Shown here: positions 35,812 to 44,547 of the stretch, piece after piece
How positions within the stretch are numbered: the first letter of the stretch is position 1
Layout: every line of letters begins with the position of its first letter
The notes under the pieces: generated by a model
Database searches by the model: none
Told to the model about the DNA's origin: nothing
Seen by the model: the letters and a program-made list of their open reading frames with translations, nothing else
Position numbers and translations under genes: made by a program
Assembly: GCF_005577435.1 (NCBI RefSeq)
Contig: NZ_CP040396.1
Coordinates: 2,608,501 to 2,672,500, forward strand
Direction of reading: 5' to 3'
From: Paenibacillus algicola
GTDB lineage: Bacteria > Bacillota > Bacilli > Paenibacillales > Paenibacillaceae
DNA: 64,000 nt

Positions 35812-36353
35812 GACAGCTCCTCCCGCTTCGCCAGCTGAATAATAAGCTGAACCTCACCTTTCTGCATCCCGGTATCCTTCGCAATTCTGTCTATGGATTT
35901 ACCGCTCTGATACATGGCAAACAGCTCGCTGTATCTGTCCTTGATCGTGGGATCCAGTCCGGGCTCAGGTGGTGCTTCTTCCTTCGCAAGCTGCTGCTGG
36001 AGCTGGAGGAATAGGGCCTCATGTCCGGCTAGCTGCTCTCGCATCATAATCATCTCTTGTTCCCCTTGCTTCAGCTGATTGTTAACACTCTGAAGCTGCT
36101 GTTCATGGTGAGACAGCGTACGGGAATGCTCCTCTTTCATTCGAGCTACCAGCTCCACCAGCTGTTCATTTTCAATCTGAATTTCAGCCGCATATTGCTC
36201 TAGCGTTGCTTCAACTTCCTTCACAATCTGGTCCGAAGCTTTCTGTGGTTCCTTCTGCTGTGGCAGCATCCGGGCATAGATGAGAGCTGCCAATCCCAGC
36301 ATGGCGACGTAAATCCATGGGCCCATACCGGTTAACTCCTTCTTATCATTCAA
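35808..36353 (-). CDS. SwrB-like membrane coiled-coil protein
   Basis: A 181-residue protein with one N-terminal membrane span (about residues 10-26), a central coiled coil rich in Glu and Gln (about 40-125) and a C-terminal helix-turn-helix-like module with YSELFAMYQSGKSIDRIAKDTGM (about 140-165). Architecture and position after sigD and before rpsB match B. subtilis SwrB, which promotes flagellar export-apparatus activation. Sequence identity to SwrB cannot be measured here, so I give no symbol. Start ATG; the stop overlaps the next gene by four bases. Confidence 0.8.
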   Translation of the reverse strand: MNDKKELTGMGPWIYVAMLGLAALIYARMLPQQKEPQKASDQIVKEVEATLEQYAAEIQIENEQLVELVARMKEEHSRTLSHHEQQLQSVNNQLKQGEQEMIMMREQLAGHEALFLQLQQQLAKEEAPPEPGLDPTIKDRYSELFAMYQSGKSIDRIAKDTGMQKGEVQLIIQLAKREELS

Positions 36354-36359
36354 TATAGT

Positions 36360-36671
36360 TTACAGCGTGATGTCCAAATTTCTTCCCTTATAGGGGTGAT
36401 CAGCCGCCGGGAGCTTGTGATCCTTTGGAAGTTCTTCCCCTTGCTTCTGAGATTGAGACTGGGATCCGCCTTTGCCGCCATCACGCAAAATGGCATCAGA
36501 CGACTGATCCACCTCAGTACTGCGCTGAGCGGCTTCCTTGCTGTCTTTGAGCTGCTCCGCAGACAAGAACAGCTGCTCCTGCGACGGGCGCTGATGCTGC
36601 TCCTGTTGGATCTTTCCAGCCTCCGTGGTTCGCGGCACTGCAATTTGCATCTCAACAGATTTCAAGCTCAC
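36360..36671 (-). CDS. Small conserved-looking hydrophilic protein of the fla/che operon
   Basis: A 103-residue hydrophilic protein I cannot assign. The N-terminus (SLKSVEMQIAVPRTTEAG, then a Gln/Glu-rich stretch through residue 55) and the C-terminal HPYKGRNLDITL look constrained, with a Ser/Gln/Lys-rich middle. No signal or membrane span. Start GTG (36669-36671) with GAGGTG seven bases upstream, so translation is well supported. It lies 34 bases after fapA and six before the SwrB-like gene. Context suggests a flagellar or motility accessory role only. Confidence 0.78.
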   Translation of the reverse strand: MSLKSVEMQIAVPRTTEAGKIQQEQHQRPSQEQLFLSAEQLKDSKEAAQRSTEVDQSSDAILRDGGKGGSQSQSQKQGEELPKDHKLPAADHPYKGRNLDITL

Positions 36672-36705
36672 GATGCATCACCTCATCAGAATTATAAATG
36701 TCCAT

Positions 36706-38112
36706 TCAAGTGATAGGAAGCATTGCAATATCACCATCTATATAGGTGTACACTACTCTTTGAGACGCATCCTTGATAAATCGGGTGTAGCGGCCGATGA
36801 CGATTTTGGAGCCGCCATAAATCGAATTTAGAACCTCGACTCGAGCTTTGGTGGTATCCTCCAGAGTCTGTTCAATTTCAAAAATACGTTCCTTAGTTTC
36901 CGCCAGCTCTGACATATGAGACTTTTGCGTAGCATTCAGCTTGATCCGAAGCCCGAGCTTGTCCGGCGTCAGCTGGCCCGCAGCCGCAAGCTGATTCAAA
37001 AGATTCAGCGCTTTTTCTGTTTTGGAGACATGATCAAGCTGCTGCCGCTGACGCGCTCTCAGCTCCTTCAGCTCATTACGAAGCTCCGGCAGTACACCGA
37101 CCTCAAGGACTGTAACGGTCGACATGCTGTTCCCGATGGTTCTGGCAGTGACCTTCTCACCAGCTTGAATAACTCCCCCAACAATCAATCCCTTTGTGCC
37201 ATTACAATATATGCTCTGTGCAGCCCGAAGGGTAGAGTGCATGATGCTCTGAGATACTGTAATGTCTCCGCCTGCTACGATGTTCCCGTCCTGCACGAAA
37301 GCGCATTTCACATGCTGTGCCGCTTGAATGCAGCCTTTGTGATAGCCAATCACGCCGCCGTTAATTACGATCGAGCCGCCGGCCTCCAGATCCGCCCCTT
37401 CTACAAAGCCTGTGACGCGAATATCGCCGGCAGACTTGATGCGAAAGCCAGATAGCACGTTGCCGCGAATCACGACGGTTCCCACAAAATCAATATTGCC
37501 TACGCTGTAATCCACATCGCCGTGAATTTCGTAGATCGGGAACACGTTGATTTTTCCGTTATCTGTCACGGTTAACAGACCATCAATAGCGGCGTACATA
37601 TGCACCTGCTCTGCATCCACAACGACATTTTTTCCAATTTTAAAGCGCGCTTCTTTGCCGGCCTTGGGAGGCATTTCTGCTCCAGTGACAGACATCCCCG
37701 GCTTTCCCGGCGAAGGAGGTATGCGGGTCGCAATTAGCTGGCCCTTACTGACATTGTTCAGCCGTGTAATTTCTTTAAAGTCCACTTTTCCGTCATCGGT
37801 TTCAAGCGGCCGATGATCGGCCGGCTTACTCTGAAGCATGCTAACAATTTTACCGTGTTCTCCAGGAATCGGCTGGGTAGCGTATGCAACAGCTATTTTT
37901 TGAAACTGGTACCCCGCGGGCTTGGCAGCAATGCCTTCCAGCGCTTCACGCTGAATGCCATGAACAACCTGGTGGTCAGCTAGGAGGGCTTCCATACTTT
38001 CGACGTCACAGTGAAAGTCCTCCTCCCAGTTAACCAGCTCGATATATGCCGTTGCCTTGTCGTCTGAAATCGTGATCTGAAAGAATTGCTCCAATGCAAA
38101 GCTGACCGACAT
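36706..38112 (-). CDS. FapA family protein (DUF342)
   Basis: A 468-residue FapA/DUF342 protein. The N-terminal part (about residues 1-165) precedes a right-handed beta-helix region (about 165-330) with repeating glycine turns such as GNIDFVGTVVIRGNVLSGF and GGDITVSQSIMH, followed by a coiled coil (about 335-430). Members sit beside flagellar or sporulation genes in many Firmicutes and are also named flagellar assembly protein A; the family includes polymer-binding or localisation scaffolds, but a firm activity is not known. Start ATG. It lies 28 bases after sigD. Confidence 0.85.
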   Translation of the reverse strand: MSVSFALEQFFQITISDDKATAYIELVNWEEDFHCDVESMEALLADHQVVHGIQREALEGIAAKPAGYQFQKIAVAYATQPIPGEHGKIVSMLQSKPADHRPLETDDGKVDFKEITRLNNVSKGQLIATRIPPSPGKPGMSVTGAEMPPKAGKEARFKIGKNVVVDAEQVHMYAAIDGLLTVTDNGKINVFPIYEIHGDVDYSVGNIDFVGTVVIRGNVLSGFRIKSAGDIRVTGFVEGADLEAGGSIVINGGVIGYHKGCIQAAQHVKCAFVQDGNIVAGGDITVSQSIMHSTLRAAQSIYCNGTKGLIVGGVIQAGEKVTARTIGNSMSTVTVLEVGVLPELRNELKELRARQRQQLDHVSKTEKALNLLNQLAAAGQLTPDKLGLRIKLNATQKSHMSELAETKERIFEIEQTLEDTTKARVEVLNSIYGGSKIVIGRYTRFIKDASQRVVYTYIDGDIAMLPIT

Positions 38113-38140
38113 TATAATTCCCCCCTCTCCATCTTACGCC

Positions 38141-38929
38141 TTATTCATTGTGCATTAACAGCTCTTTGTCTTTCTCAAGAGCCCCCCTTAAGCGTAGAAT
38201 GGCTTTCGAATGCAGCTGAGATATTCTCGATGGAGATAAAGACATGACCTCCGCAATTTCACTTAAAGACAGGTCCTCATAATATAACAAGGAAACAACG
38301 GTTTTCTCCTTCTCTGTAAGCTTACCGATGCCCTTGATTAGTGCCTCTTTTAGATAAAACTCGTGTACCTTATGGTCTGGATTTTTGGCCTTCTCATCCA
38401 CAAGCAGCGTCATTCTCGTTTCCGACTCTTCTTCCCGAATGGGATCCTCCAGAGAGTTTAGCGTCATCACGGCAACCTCTTGAAGCATGTGGCGGAATTC
38501 CTTTTCAGATACCTGTAAATATTCACTCATTTCGGTATCGCTGACGGTACGCAAATATTTCTGCTCCAGCTGCTGGTATGCTGTCTCAATTTTTTTCGCT
38601 TTTTCACGGACTGAGCGCGGCACCCAGTCACCTTGCCTTAGAGAATCCAAAATCGCCCCCCGCACCCTCCAGGATGCATAGGTTTCGAATTGCAGGCCGC
38701 GTTTATAATCAAATTTATCAATGGCGTCAATCAGGCCCATAACTCCATTGCTTGCCAAGTCTCCCTTAGACACGTTCCGGGGGAGGCCAATGGCCAACCG
38801 CCCCGAAACATAATCCACGATATGCAAATACTTCTCGATAAGCTGTTTTTTCGCTGAAAGATCTCCATCTTCCTTCCATGCCGTCCATAATTCTGCATGA
38901 TTCAAGGCTGATGCTTTTTTTGAGTCCAA
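38141..38929 (-). CDS. sigD: RNA polymerase sigma factor SigD (FliA/sigma-28 family)
   Basis: Sigma factor for late flagellar, motility and autolysin genes. The 262-residue protein has region 2 with GVMGLIDAIDKFDYKRGLQFETYA (about residues 62-85; the polymerase- and -10-binding part), region 3 and region 4 with LSLSEIAEVMSLSPSRISQ (about 223-241). The start appears to be TTG (38927-38929) with GTGAGGG close upstream; spacing is tight, so the exact start is less sure. Placed after cheD and a small membrane gene near the end of the operon, it gives late-gene feedback: the operon must be transcribed nearly to its end before sigD is made. Confidence 0.95.
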   Translation of the reverse strand: MDSKKASALNHAELWTAWKEDGDLSAKKQLIEKYLHIVDYVSGRLAIGLPRNVSKGDLASNGVMGLIDAIDKFDYKRGLQFETYASWRVRGAILDSLRQGDWVPRSVREKAKKIETAYQQLEQKYLRTVSDTEMSEYLQVSEKEFRHMLQEVAVMTLNSLEDPIREEESETRMTLLVDEKAKNPDHKVHEFYLKEALIKGIGKLTEKEKTVVSLLYYEDLSLSEIAEVMSLSPSRISQLHSKAILRLRGALEKDKELLMHNE

Positions 38930-38944
38930 TTGCCCTCACCATCC

Positions 38945-39358
38945 TTATTTTTCACTCAGGTGACGAACGGCCTTGGCCAGTTCCTCAGGATTTTTCGTCG
39001 TGACCAGCTTGGGTGGGGAGAGTGGAGTGAATCCGTTCTCCTGCCTCTGAGGCTCCTGCTCATTCTTCATCAGGTTTAACAGCTCCTGATCGTCTTGCTC
39101 TATAGTCGATAAATCCAGCTTTGCGCCCTTTAAAGGCTCCGCGCTTCGCTCTTCATCTTGAGCATCAGCTTCCTGCCCCGGCCGGAACACGGCCGACCAT
39201 ACTCCGCCTAACACAGCCGCGAGCAGGGCCCAAACTACAAACGCAAGGCAAGCACGGGTGATGGCAGTCGACCAAAGATTGTTCCCGCTGCTAACAATAA
39301 AGGTAAATATGAATCCTGCTGCTCCGGCTAACAAAAAATATCGGATTTTTTCCTTCAT
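38945..39358 (-). CDS. Two-span membrane protein of unknown function
   Basis: A 137-residue protein with two N-terminal membrane spans (about residues 6-24 and 33-58) and a hydrophilic C-terminal tail of about 75 residues, ending in a helical KNPEELAKAVRHLSEK segment. I do not recognise it. It lies two bases after cheD and 15 before sigD, fully inside the fla/che operon, where B. subtilis has no gene, so it looks like a lineage-specific addition to the cheD-sigD junction. Start ATG. It could be a membrane partner of the chemotaxis or sigma-D system, but nothing in the sequence proves that. Confidence 0.78.
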   Translation of the reverse strand: MKEKIRYFLLAGAAGFIFTFIVSSGNNLWSTAITRACLAFVVWALLAAVLGGVWSAVFRPGQEADAQDEERSAEPLKGAKLDLSTIEQDDQELLNLMKNEQEPQRQENGFTPLSPPKLVTTKNPEELAKAVRHLSEK

Positions 39359-39360
39359 GG

Positions 39361-39858
39361 CTACAATTCCTTTATTTCCTTTTGTACACTGCGTATGGTA
39401 AATTTACCCGTTGTGCAGTCCAATTCCACAGTTCTTCCGTAATTTCCGCCAGTATCCTCGCCGATCAGCGGAATATTCATTTGCTGCAGTCCCTCTTTAC
39501 ATGATTCGACATTCCGGGGACCAATGCGCATGCTGTCGCCAGAGCCTGCAAAAGTGAACATCTGCGCCCCCCCGGCCATCTTAGCGACAAGCCTCAGCGG
39601 GGACGCGCCTAATTCCCTCAGCTTGTTCAGCAGGATCGGAAGCGCCGTATCCGCATACTTCGCCAGATTAAGTTGACCTTCTCTTGCAATGGCGGAGGAG
39701 GGCAGCATGACATGAGCCATCCCGCCAACCTTTTGAACCGGATCATATAATGTCAGCCCCACACAGGATCCCAGACCTGTGGTTCTTAATATTCCGCCAG
39801 AGGTGGACACATTCAGATCTGCCATGCCAACCTTAATAATGCTTTTTTCTTCAATCAT
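39361..39858 (-). CDS. cheD: Chemoreceptor glutamine deamidase CheD
   Basis: Deamidates glutamines in chemoreceptors and interacts with CheC. The 165-residue protein has the catalytic cysteine Cys32 in GLGSCVGLTLYD and histidine His49 in GGMAHVMLP, and the FTFAGSGDSMRIGPRN segment. Start ATG. It overlaps cheC by eight bases, and the two proteins are known partners. Confidence 0.96.
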   Translation of the reverse strand: MIEEKSIIKVGMADLNVSTSGGILRTTGLGSCVGLTLYDPVQKVGGMAHVMLPSSAIAREGQLNLAKYADTALPILLNKLRELGASPLRLVAKMAGGAQMFTFAGSGDSMRIGPRNVESCKEGLQQMNIPLIGEDTGGNYGRTVELDCTTGKFTIRSVQKEIKEL

Positions 39859-40477
39859 GCTCTAGAGGCACTCCCAGTGCTTCAAATATTTGTGCAAAAG
39901 TCTGCGGGTCCGGGATTAAAAAAAACTGGCCTTCCACTTCGTACTGGCCTTCTAAAAATGTCGTGTTGATCAGCAGGGCATCATCGCCCATTTCTCCGAA
40001 TTGGAGCAAGCCATAGCCCAGAACAGCACCGGCCATATCAATGGCCAGTCCCGGCACCGTCGGAGTCATGGACAGCCTCGTAAAATCAGCTAGAGATGAG
40101 AGATAGGAGCCTGCCAAAATGTTGCCAATTTCGCTAAGTGCCGACTGCTCCATTTCATTGAAGCTGTCGCCCTCCTCCACCTCAATGCCGGCGAGACGCT
40201 TCAGCAGCTTCTTGCCGGCCTCCGGCGTCATAATGAAAAACAGGTTGCCGGGAGCTTCACCCTCTACGCGAAGGAACACGGCAAGAACGATAGCCTCTGG
40301 TCCTCCGACACAGTCAGCGATCTCTTCGAATGGAAGCAGCTGAACCTTCGGCACAGCCATATCAATCGGCTTATTCAGAAGCTGTGACAATGCGGTCGCC
40401 GCATTGCCGGCTCCGATATTGCCGACCTCCTTCAGCACATCCATTTTGAAATCTTTCCCGTGTTTAAATAGTTCCAC
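39851..40477 (-). CDS. cheC: CheY-P phosphatase CheC
   Basis: Dephosphorylates CheY-P and binds CheD. The 208-residue protein has both active-site helices of the CheC/CheX/FliY family: LKEVGNIGAGNAATAL (near residue 15) and QSALSEIGNILAGSY (near residue 115), each with the Glu/Asn pair. Start GTG (40475-40477) with GGAGGAG upstream. It follows cheW by two bases and overlaps cheD by eight bases. Confidence 0.96.
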   Translation of the reverse strand: MELFKHGKDFKMDVLKEVGNIGAGNAATALSQLLNKPIDMAVPKVQLLPFEEIADCVGGPEAIVLAVFLRVEGEAPGNLFFIMTPEAGKKLLKRLAGIEVEEGDSFNEMEQSALSEIGNILAGSYLSSLADFTRLSMTPTVPGLAIDMAGAVLGYGLLQFGEMGDDALLINTTFLEGQYEVEGQFFLIPDPQTFAQIFEALGVPLEHD

Positions 40478-40479
40478 GG

Positions 40480-40941
40480 CTACTCCTCCAGCCCTTCTAG
40501 CTGAATAATTTCACTCTTGTTCAACACCTCGGACAGGTTCAGCATAACCAGAAGGCGCTCTTCGCTGAGCTTCGCTACACCGCGGAGATATTTAGCCTTT
40601 ATTCCACCCACAACCTCTGGTGGAGAATCAATACTGTCGCTGTTCAGATCTACCACGTCACTGGCAGAGTCAACGATAAAGCCGACCTGCATGTCGTTGA
40701 CGGCGACAATAATAATACGGGTTTGCTCTGTAGGCTCTACTTCCGGCAGGCTGAAGCGGCCACGAAGATCGATGACAGGAATTACAACCCCGCGAAGGTT
40801 AATAACCCCTTTGACAAAAGAATAGGTTTTGGGAACCCGGGTAATCGGCATCATACGCTCAATCGTCTGAACCTTGTCTACCTCAATTCCGTACTCCTCG
40901 CTGCCCAGCGTAAACACAATAACCTTTATTTCTTCTCCCAT
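40480..40941 (-). CDS. cheW: Chemotaxis adaptor CheW
   Basis: Couples chemoreceptors to CheA. A single CheW-like SH3-type domain of 153 residues with EEYGIEVDKVQTIERM (about residues 15-30), VKGVINLRGVVIPVIDLR (near 45-62) and a C-terminal KYLRGVAKLSEERLLVMLNL segment. Start ATG. It lies 54 bases after cheA and two before cheC. Confidence 0.96.
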   Translation of the reverse strand: MGEEIKVIVFTLGSEEYGIEVDKVQTIERMMPITRVPKTYSFVKGVINLRGVVIPVIDLRGRFSLPEVEPTEQTRIIIVAVNDMQVGFIVDSASDVVDLNSDSIDSPPEVVGGIKAKYLRGVAKLSEERLLVMLNLSEVLNKSEIIQLEGLEE

Positions 40942-40995
40942 GTTAATACCCTCCTTATGAGTAACCAGTCCTTACGAGAACCCGCAAGATCCGGT

Positions 40996-43062
40996 TCACT
41001 TGATAAAAGCGTTCGGATCAAGAATCAAGGCTACCTGGCCGTCTCCCAATATCGTAGCTCCGGAAATCCCCTGAACAGCGGGCAGATACTTACCCAGCGT
41101 TTTCAATACGATCTCGCTCTGGCCAATAAAATCGTCCACGGCCAGCGCAGCGAGCCGTTCTCCCTTTCGGATGACGACAATTTCGGTTTCCGCCTCATCT
41201 GCCTCGTTATAGCTCGGAATGCTGAACACCCGGCTCAAGGAAATGAGTGGGATATGATGCTCCCGGAAAGGAATCATACGGCTGCCATGCACCGTACGAA
41301 TACTGGATTGCTTCACAATGCCGGTCTCCACAATCGAGCTCAGCGGAATCGCATATTTCTCACTGCCCATCTTGATGAGCATAGCAGCGATGATCGAAAG
41401 CGTAAGCGGCAGCTGAACCGAGAAATTGGTTCCTTTTCCCGGTGTCGAATAGATGGTTACGTTCCCTCCGAGCGCGTTGATCTTGGACTTTACGACATCC
41501 AGGCCGACCCCCCGGCCAGATACGTCCGAGATCACCTCAGCCGTACTGAAGCCTGGAGCGAAGAGCAGCTGATGAGCCTCAGAATCGGACATTGCCGCGG
41601 CTTCCTCTTCCGTGACCACGCCTTTCTTGACCGCGCTGTGGACAATATTCTCACGGATGATTCCCTTGCCATCGTCCTCAATTTCAATAAATACGTGGTT
41701 ACCACTATGGAAAGCTCTCAGATTTACCGTGCCTGTCTCGGGTTTGCCGGCAGCAAGCCGCTCTGCAGGTGACTCAATACCATGGTCCACTGAATTTCTC
41801 AGCAGATGGACGAGCGGATCACCGATTTCATCAATGACGGTTCGATCCAGCTCTGTTTCGGCACCCGTGATGACCAGATCTATTTTTTTGTCTAATGATT
41901 TGGCCAGATCGCGTACCATCCGCGGAAAGCGGTTGAACACGGTGTCCACAGGAACCATCCGAAGCTTAAGCACAATGTTTTGCAGATCGCTGCTGACCCG
42001 GCTCATATGCTCTACCGTATCAGTCAGCTCTTGATTCTTGGCTTCATTGGCCAGCTGCTCCAGCCGTGATCGGTCAATCAGCAGCTCACTAAACAAATTC
42101 ATCAATACGTCCAGTCGCTCAATGTCGACCCGAATCGTTCTTGATGGTGTGGCTGCAGAGGAGGCTTTGGCCGGTGCTTTGACTGCAGGCGGAGCGTTTA
42201 CCGGCGAATGTACAGCAGGTTTCTCCTCAGCAGCAGGAAGAGTGGGCGCTTGTGCTGCCGCCGTCTCAGCTGCGGCCAAGTTTCGTTGATTCATCTGCTG
42301 CAGCGATTCCTGATCCAAAGCGATGACCTGAGCCATTTCAATTTCAGAAATGTTCATGATCTGGTCCTGAAGATCTCCTGCTTGCTTCTGTGTAATCATA
42401 TAGAGCGTAAAGCCCTGCTCAAATTCTCCCTGCTCGATGTCCTGGACATCCGGGAACGTCTTGACGATCTCCCCGGAGCGCTCCAGCAGCTCGAATACCA
42501 TAAAAGCCCGAACCGCCTTCAGCATGCAGTCATCCCGCAGCTTGACTTGTATGTACAGCACCTGATGCCCTTCTGATATCGATTGGCTCAGTACCGAGAA
42601 TTGAAACTCGTCCAGCTCAATGCCTGTTACTGCTGCACTATGGTCTGGGACGGCCGCTGCGGCAGGAGCGGCCACGGCAACCTCACCGCGCTCAATCGCT
42701 TGCAGAGATGACACAATGGACGATACATCGGCCTTGCCCTCTCCGCCCTCAACGATGTCCTGCACCATGGACTCCAGTGCATCAAGGCTTTTGAACAACG
42801 TATCAAAAATATAATCCTGCATTTTGAGCTTCTCGTTCCGCACTAGATCAAGCACATTCTCCATCTTGTGCGTCAGTGAGGCCAGATCCTCAAAGCCCAT
42901 TGTGGCTGCCATACCCTTAAGAGTATGGGCCGAGCGGAATATGACCTGAACAATACTCAAATCATCCGGGCTGGCTTCCAGCTGCAGCATATTTTCATTT
43001 AGCGATTGCAGATGATCATTGGACTCATCAATAAACATGCTTAAATACTGATTCATGTCCAT
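40996..43062 (-). CDS. cheA: Chemotaxis histidine kinase CheA
   Basis: Receptor-coupled kinase that phosphorylates CheY and CheB. The 688-residue protein has the P1 HPt domain with phospho-accepting His46 (RSAHTLKGMA), a P2 CheY-binding domain (about 160-270), an Ala/Pro-rich linker, P3 dimerisation, the P4 ATPase with N box LLRNSVDHGIE, G1 DDGKGI and G2 GRGVGLDVVK (about 400-520) and the P5 CheW-like domain. The ATG at 43060-43062 has GGAGGTG seven bases upstream; a second ATG follows two codons in. Confidence 0.97.
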   Translation of the reverse strand: MDMNQYLSMFIDESNDHLQSLNENMLQLEASPDDLSIVQVIFRSAHTLKGMAATMGFEDLASLTHKMENVLDLVRNEKLKMQDYIFDTLFKSLDALESMVQDIVEGGEGKADVSSIVSSLQAIERGEVAVAAPAAAAVPDHSAAVTGIELDEFQFSVLSQSISEGHQVLYIQVKLRDDCMLKAVRAFMVFELLERSGEIVKTFPDVQDIEQGEFEQGFTLYMITQKQAGDLQDQIMNISEIEMAQVIALDQESLQQMNQRNLAAAETAAAQAPTLPAAEEKPAVHSPVNAPPAVKAPAKASSAATPSRTIRVDIERLDVLMNLFSELLIDRSRLEQLANEAKNQELTDTVEHMSRVSSDLQNIVLKLRMVPVDTVFNRFPRMVRDLAKSLDKKIDLVITGAETELDRTVIDEIGDPLVHLLRNSVDHGIESPAERLAAGKPETGTVNLRAFHSGNHVFIEIEDDGKGIIRENIVHSAVKKGVVTEEEAAAMSDSEAHQLLFAPGFSTAEVISDVSGRGVGLDVVKSKINALGGNVTIYSTPGKGTNFSVQLPLTLSIIAAMLIKMGSEKYAIPLSSIVETGIVKQSSIRTVHGSRMIPFREHHIPLISLSRVFSIPSYNEADEAETEIVVIRKGERLAALAVDDFIGQSEIVLKTLGKYLPAVQGISGATILGDGQVALILDPNAFIK

Positions 43063-43085
43063 TGCGAGACACCTCCTCCATGAGT

Positions 43086-44507
43086 TCACTTTCCGTTTTT
43101 CACTGCTTGAATCAACTTGTCCGGAATGGAATGAAGCGGGAGCACATGACTCACGCAGCCCAGCTCAACGGCGGAACGAGGCATACCATAGACAACACAG
43201 GTCTCTTCACTTTCAGCTATGGTTGAAGACACACCCGAGTCATACAGCATTTTCATCGCCTTGGCTCCGTCACTGCCCATACCGGTCATCAATACGGCGT
43301 GACGCTTTATATGTTGAAAAGGGAGCAGTGATTCAAACAGGACATCAACCGATGGGCGGTGGCCGTTTACCTGCTCTTCCTGAGAAACCCTGATGATCCA
43401 TTCTCCGCCGGCCGACTCCACAATTCGAATGTGGTGTCCCCCCGGTGCAACATATGCACAGCCTTGCTTTAGAACCATCCCCTGCTCGGCTTCCTGCACG
43501 TGTAACGGGCTGAATGTGTTTAAACGTGCAGCCAGCGATTTTGTAAAATTAGGCGGCATATGCTGTACAATAACGACCGGTGCCGGGAAATTTGCCGGAA
43601 GCCGCTCTAGCAGCGTTCTCAAAGCTCTCGGTCCACCGGTAGAGCAGCCAACTGCAACAATATGCTCCAGGGCCGGACTTGTCTGATGTGCCTTATGCTG
43701 ACTCCCTGCACCTCGTTCTAGCACAGGCTCACCCGGTCTACTTTGATGACCCCGTTCCTTCCTGGTCGTCTCCGGGGCTGCGGCTGGGTCAGCCTGCTGC
43801 GTCGGTTTCGGCTTGCTTCGCTTGAAGTGATCGCGGCCAGCGTTAGTGCTCTCATGACGCTCAGCAGCTTGACGGGCCTCAGGAGGCTTCCGTACTGCTT
43901 GACCTTTCGGCTTTGATTCAATGTCTTTCAGGCTGCCGGCTCCTCGGCCTTGCTCGCTCTGCGCCTTATCTTGCCGGTCCTTCCCGGGTATACCAGGGCC
44001 TGCATCCATAGATGGTAATGTCCCAGTGGCATTCCGAGAAGATTGCGTCCGGGGCTCACCGGATTCCTTTACCTTCTGCTCCTCTTCCCAAAGCGCTCTT
44101 CGCTCTTTAGCCTGAATCGCTGCACTGAGCTGCTTGTTCAGCTCCTTGGCCACATTATTGATGTCCTGGTCATGCACGACAGAGGGCTTGCGTATGAAAT
44201 CAAATGCGCCGGACTCCAATGCCAGGATGGTTTCCTTCATTCCCTGCTCATTAATACCGGACAGCATAATTACAGGCTTTGGCTGATCCTGCATAATGCG
44301 CTTTAGCGCTTCCAGCCCGTTCATTTCCGGCATTTCCACATCCATGGTAATGAGATCAGGATTCAGCTCTCTTACTTTCTGTAATGCCTCAATTCCGTTT
44401 GCAGCCGTTCCGACGACCTGAAATCGGGAATCCTTTTGGATCAAATCCGTAATGATTTGTCTCATGAATTTGGAATCATCAACCACCAGCACACGAAAAG
44501 CCCTCAT
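43086..44507 (-). CDS. cheB: Chemoreceptor glutamate methylesterase CheB with a long linker
   Basis: Demethylates and deamidates chemoreceptors for adaptation. The 473-residue protein has an N-terminal receiver domain (DDSKFMR; phospho-acceptor Asp in ITMDVEMPEMNG, near residue 57) and a C-terminal methylesterase with VGCSTGGPRALRTLL (catalytic Ser near 293), VQHMPPNFT and MTGMGSDGAKAM. Between them is a highly charged, low-complexity linker of roughly 150 residues rich in Lys, Arg, Gln, Pro and Gly, much longer than usual. Start ATG, 40 bases after flhG. Confidence 0.95.
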   Translation of the reverse strand: MRAFRVLVVDDSKFMRQIITDLIQKDSRFQVVGTAANGIEALQKVRELNPDLITMDVEMPEMNGLEALKRIMQDQPKPVIMLSGINEQGMKETILALESGAFDFIRKPSVVHDQDINNVAKELNKQLSAAIQAKERRALWEEEQKVKESGEPRTQSSRNATGTLPSMDAGPGIPGKDRQDKAQSEQGRGAGSLKDIESKPKGQAVRKPPEARQAAERHESTNAGRDHFKRSKPKPTQQADPAAAPETTRKERGHQSRPGEPVLERGAGSQHKAHQTSPALEHIVAVGCSTGGPRALRTLLERLPANFPAPVVIVQHMPPNFTKSLAARLNTFSPLHVQEAEQGMVLKQGCAYVAPGGHHIRIVESAGGEWIIRVSQEEQVNGHRPSVDVLFESLLPFQHIKRHAVLMTGMGSDGAKAMKMLYDSGVSSTIAESEETCVVYGMPRSAVELGCVSHVLPLHSIPDKLIQAVKNGK

Positions 44508-44547
44508 AGATGTCTACACCTCAGTTATATTCGTCCGCATGATACGG

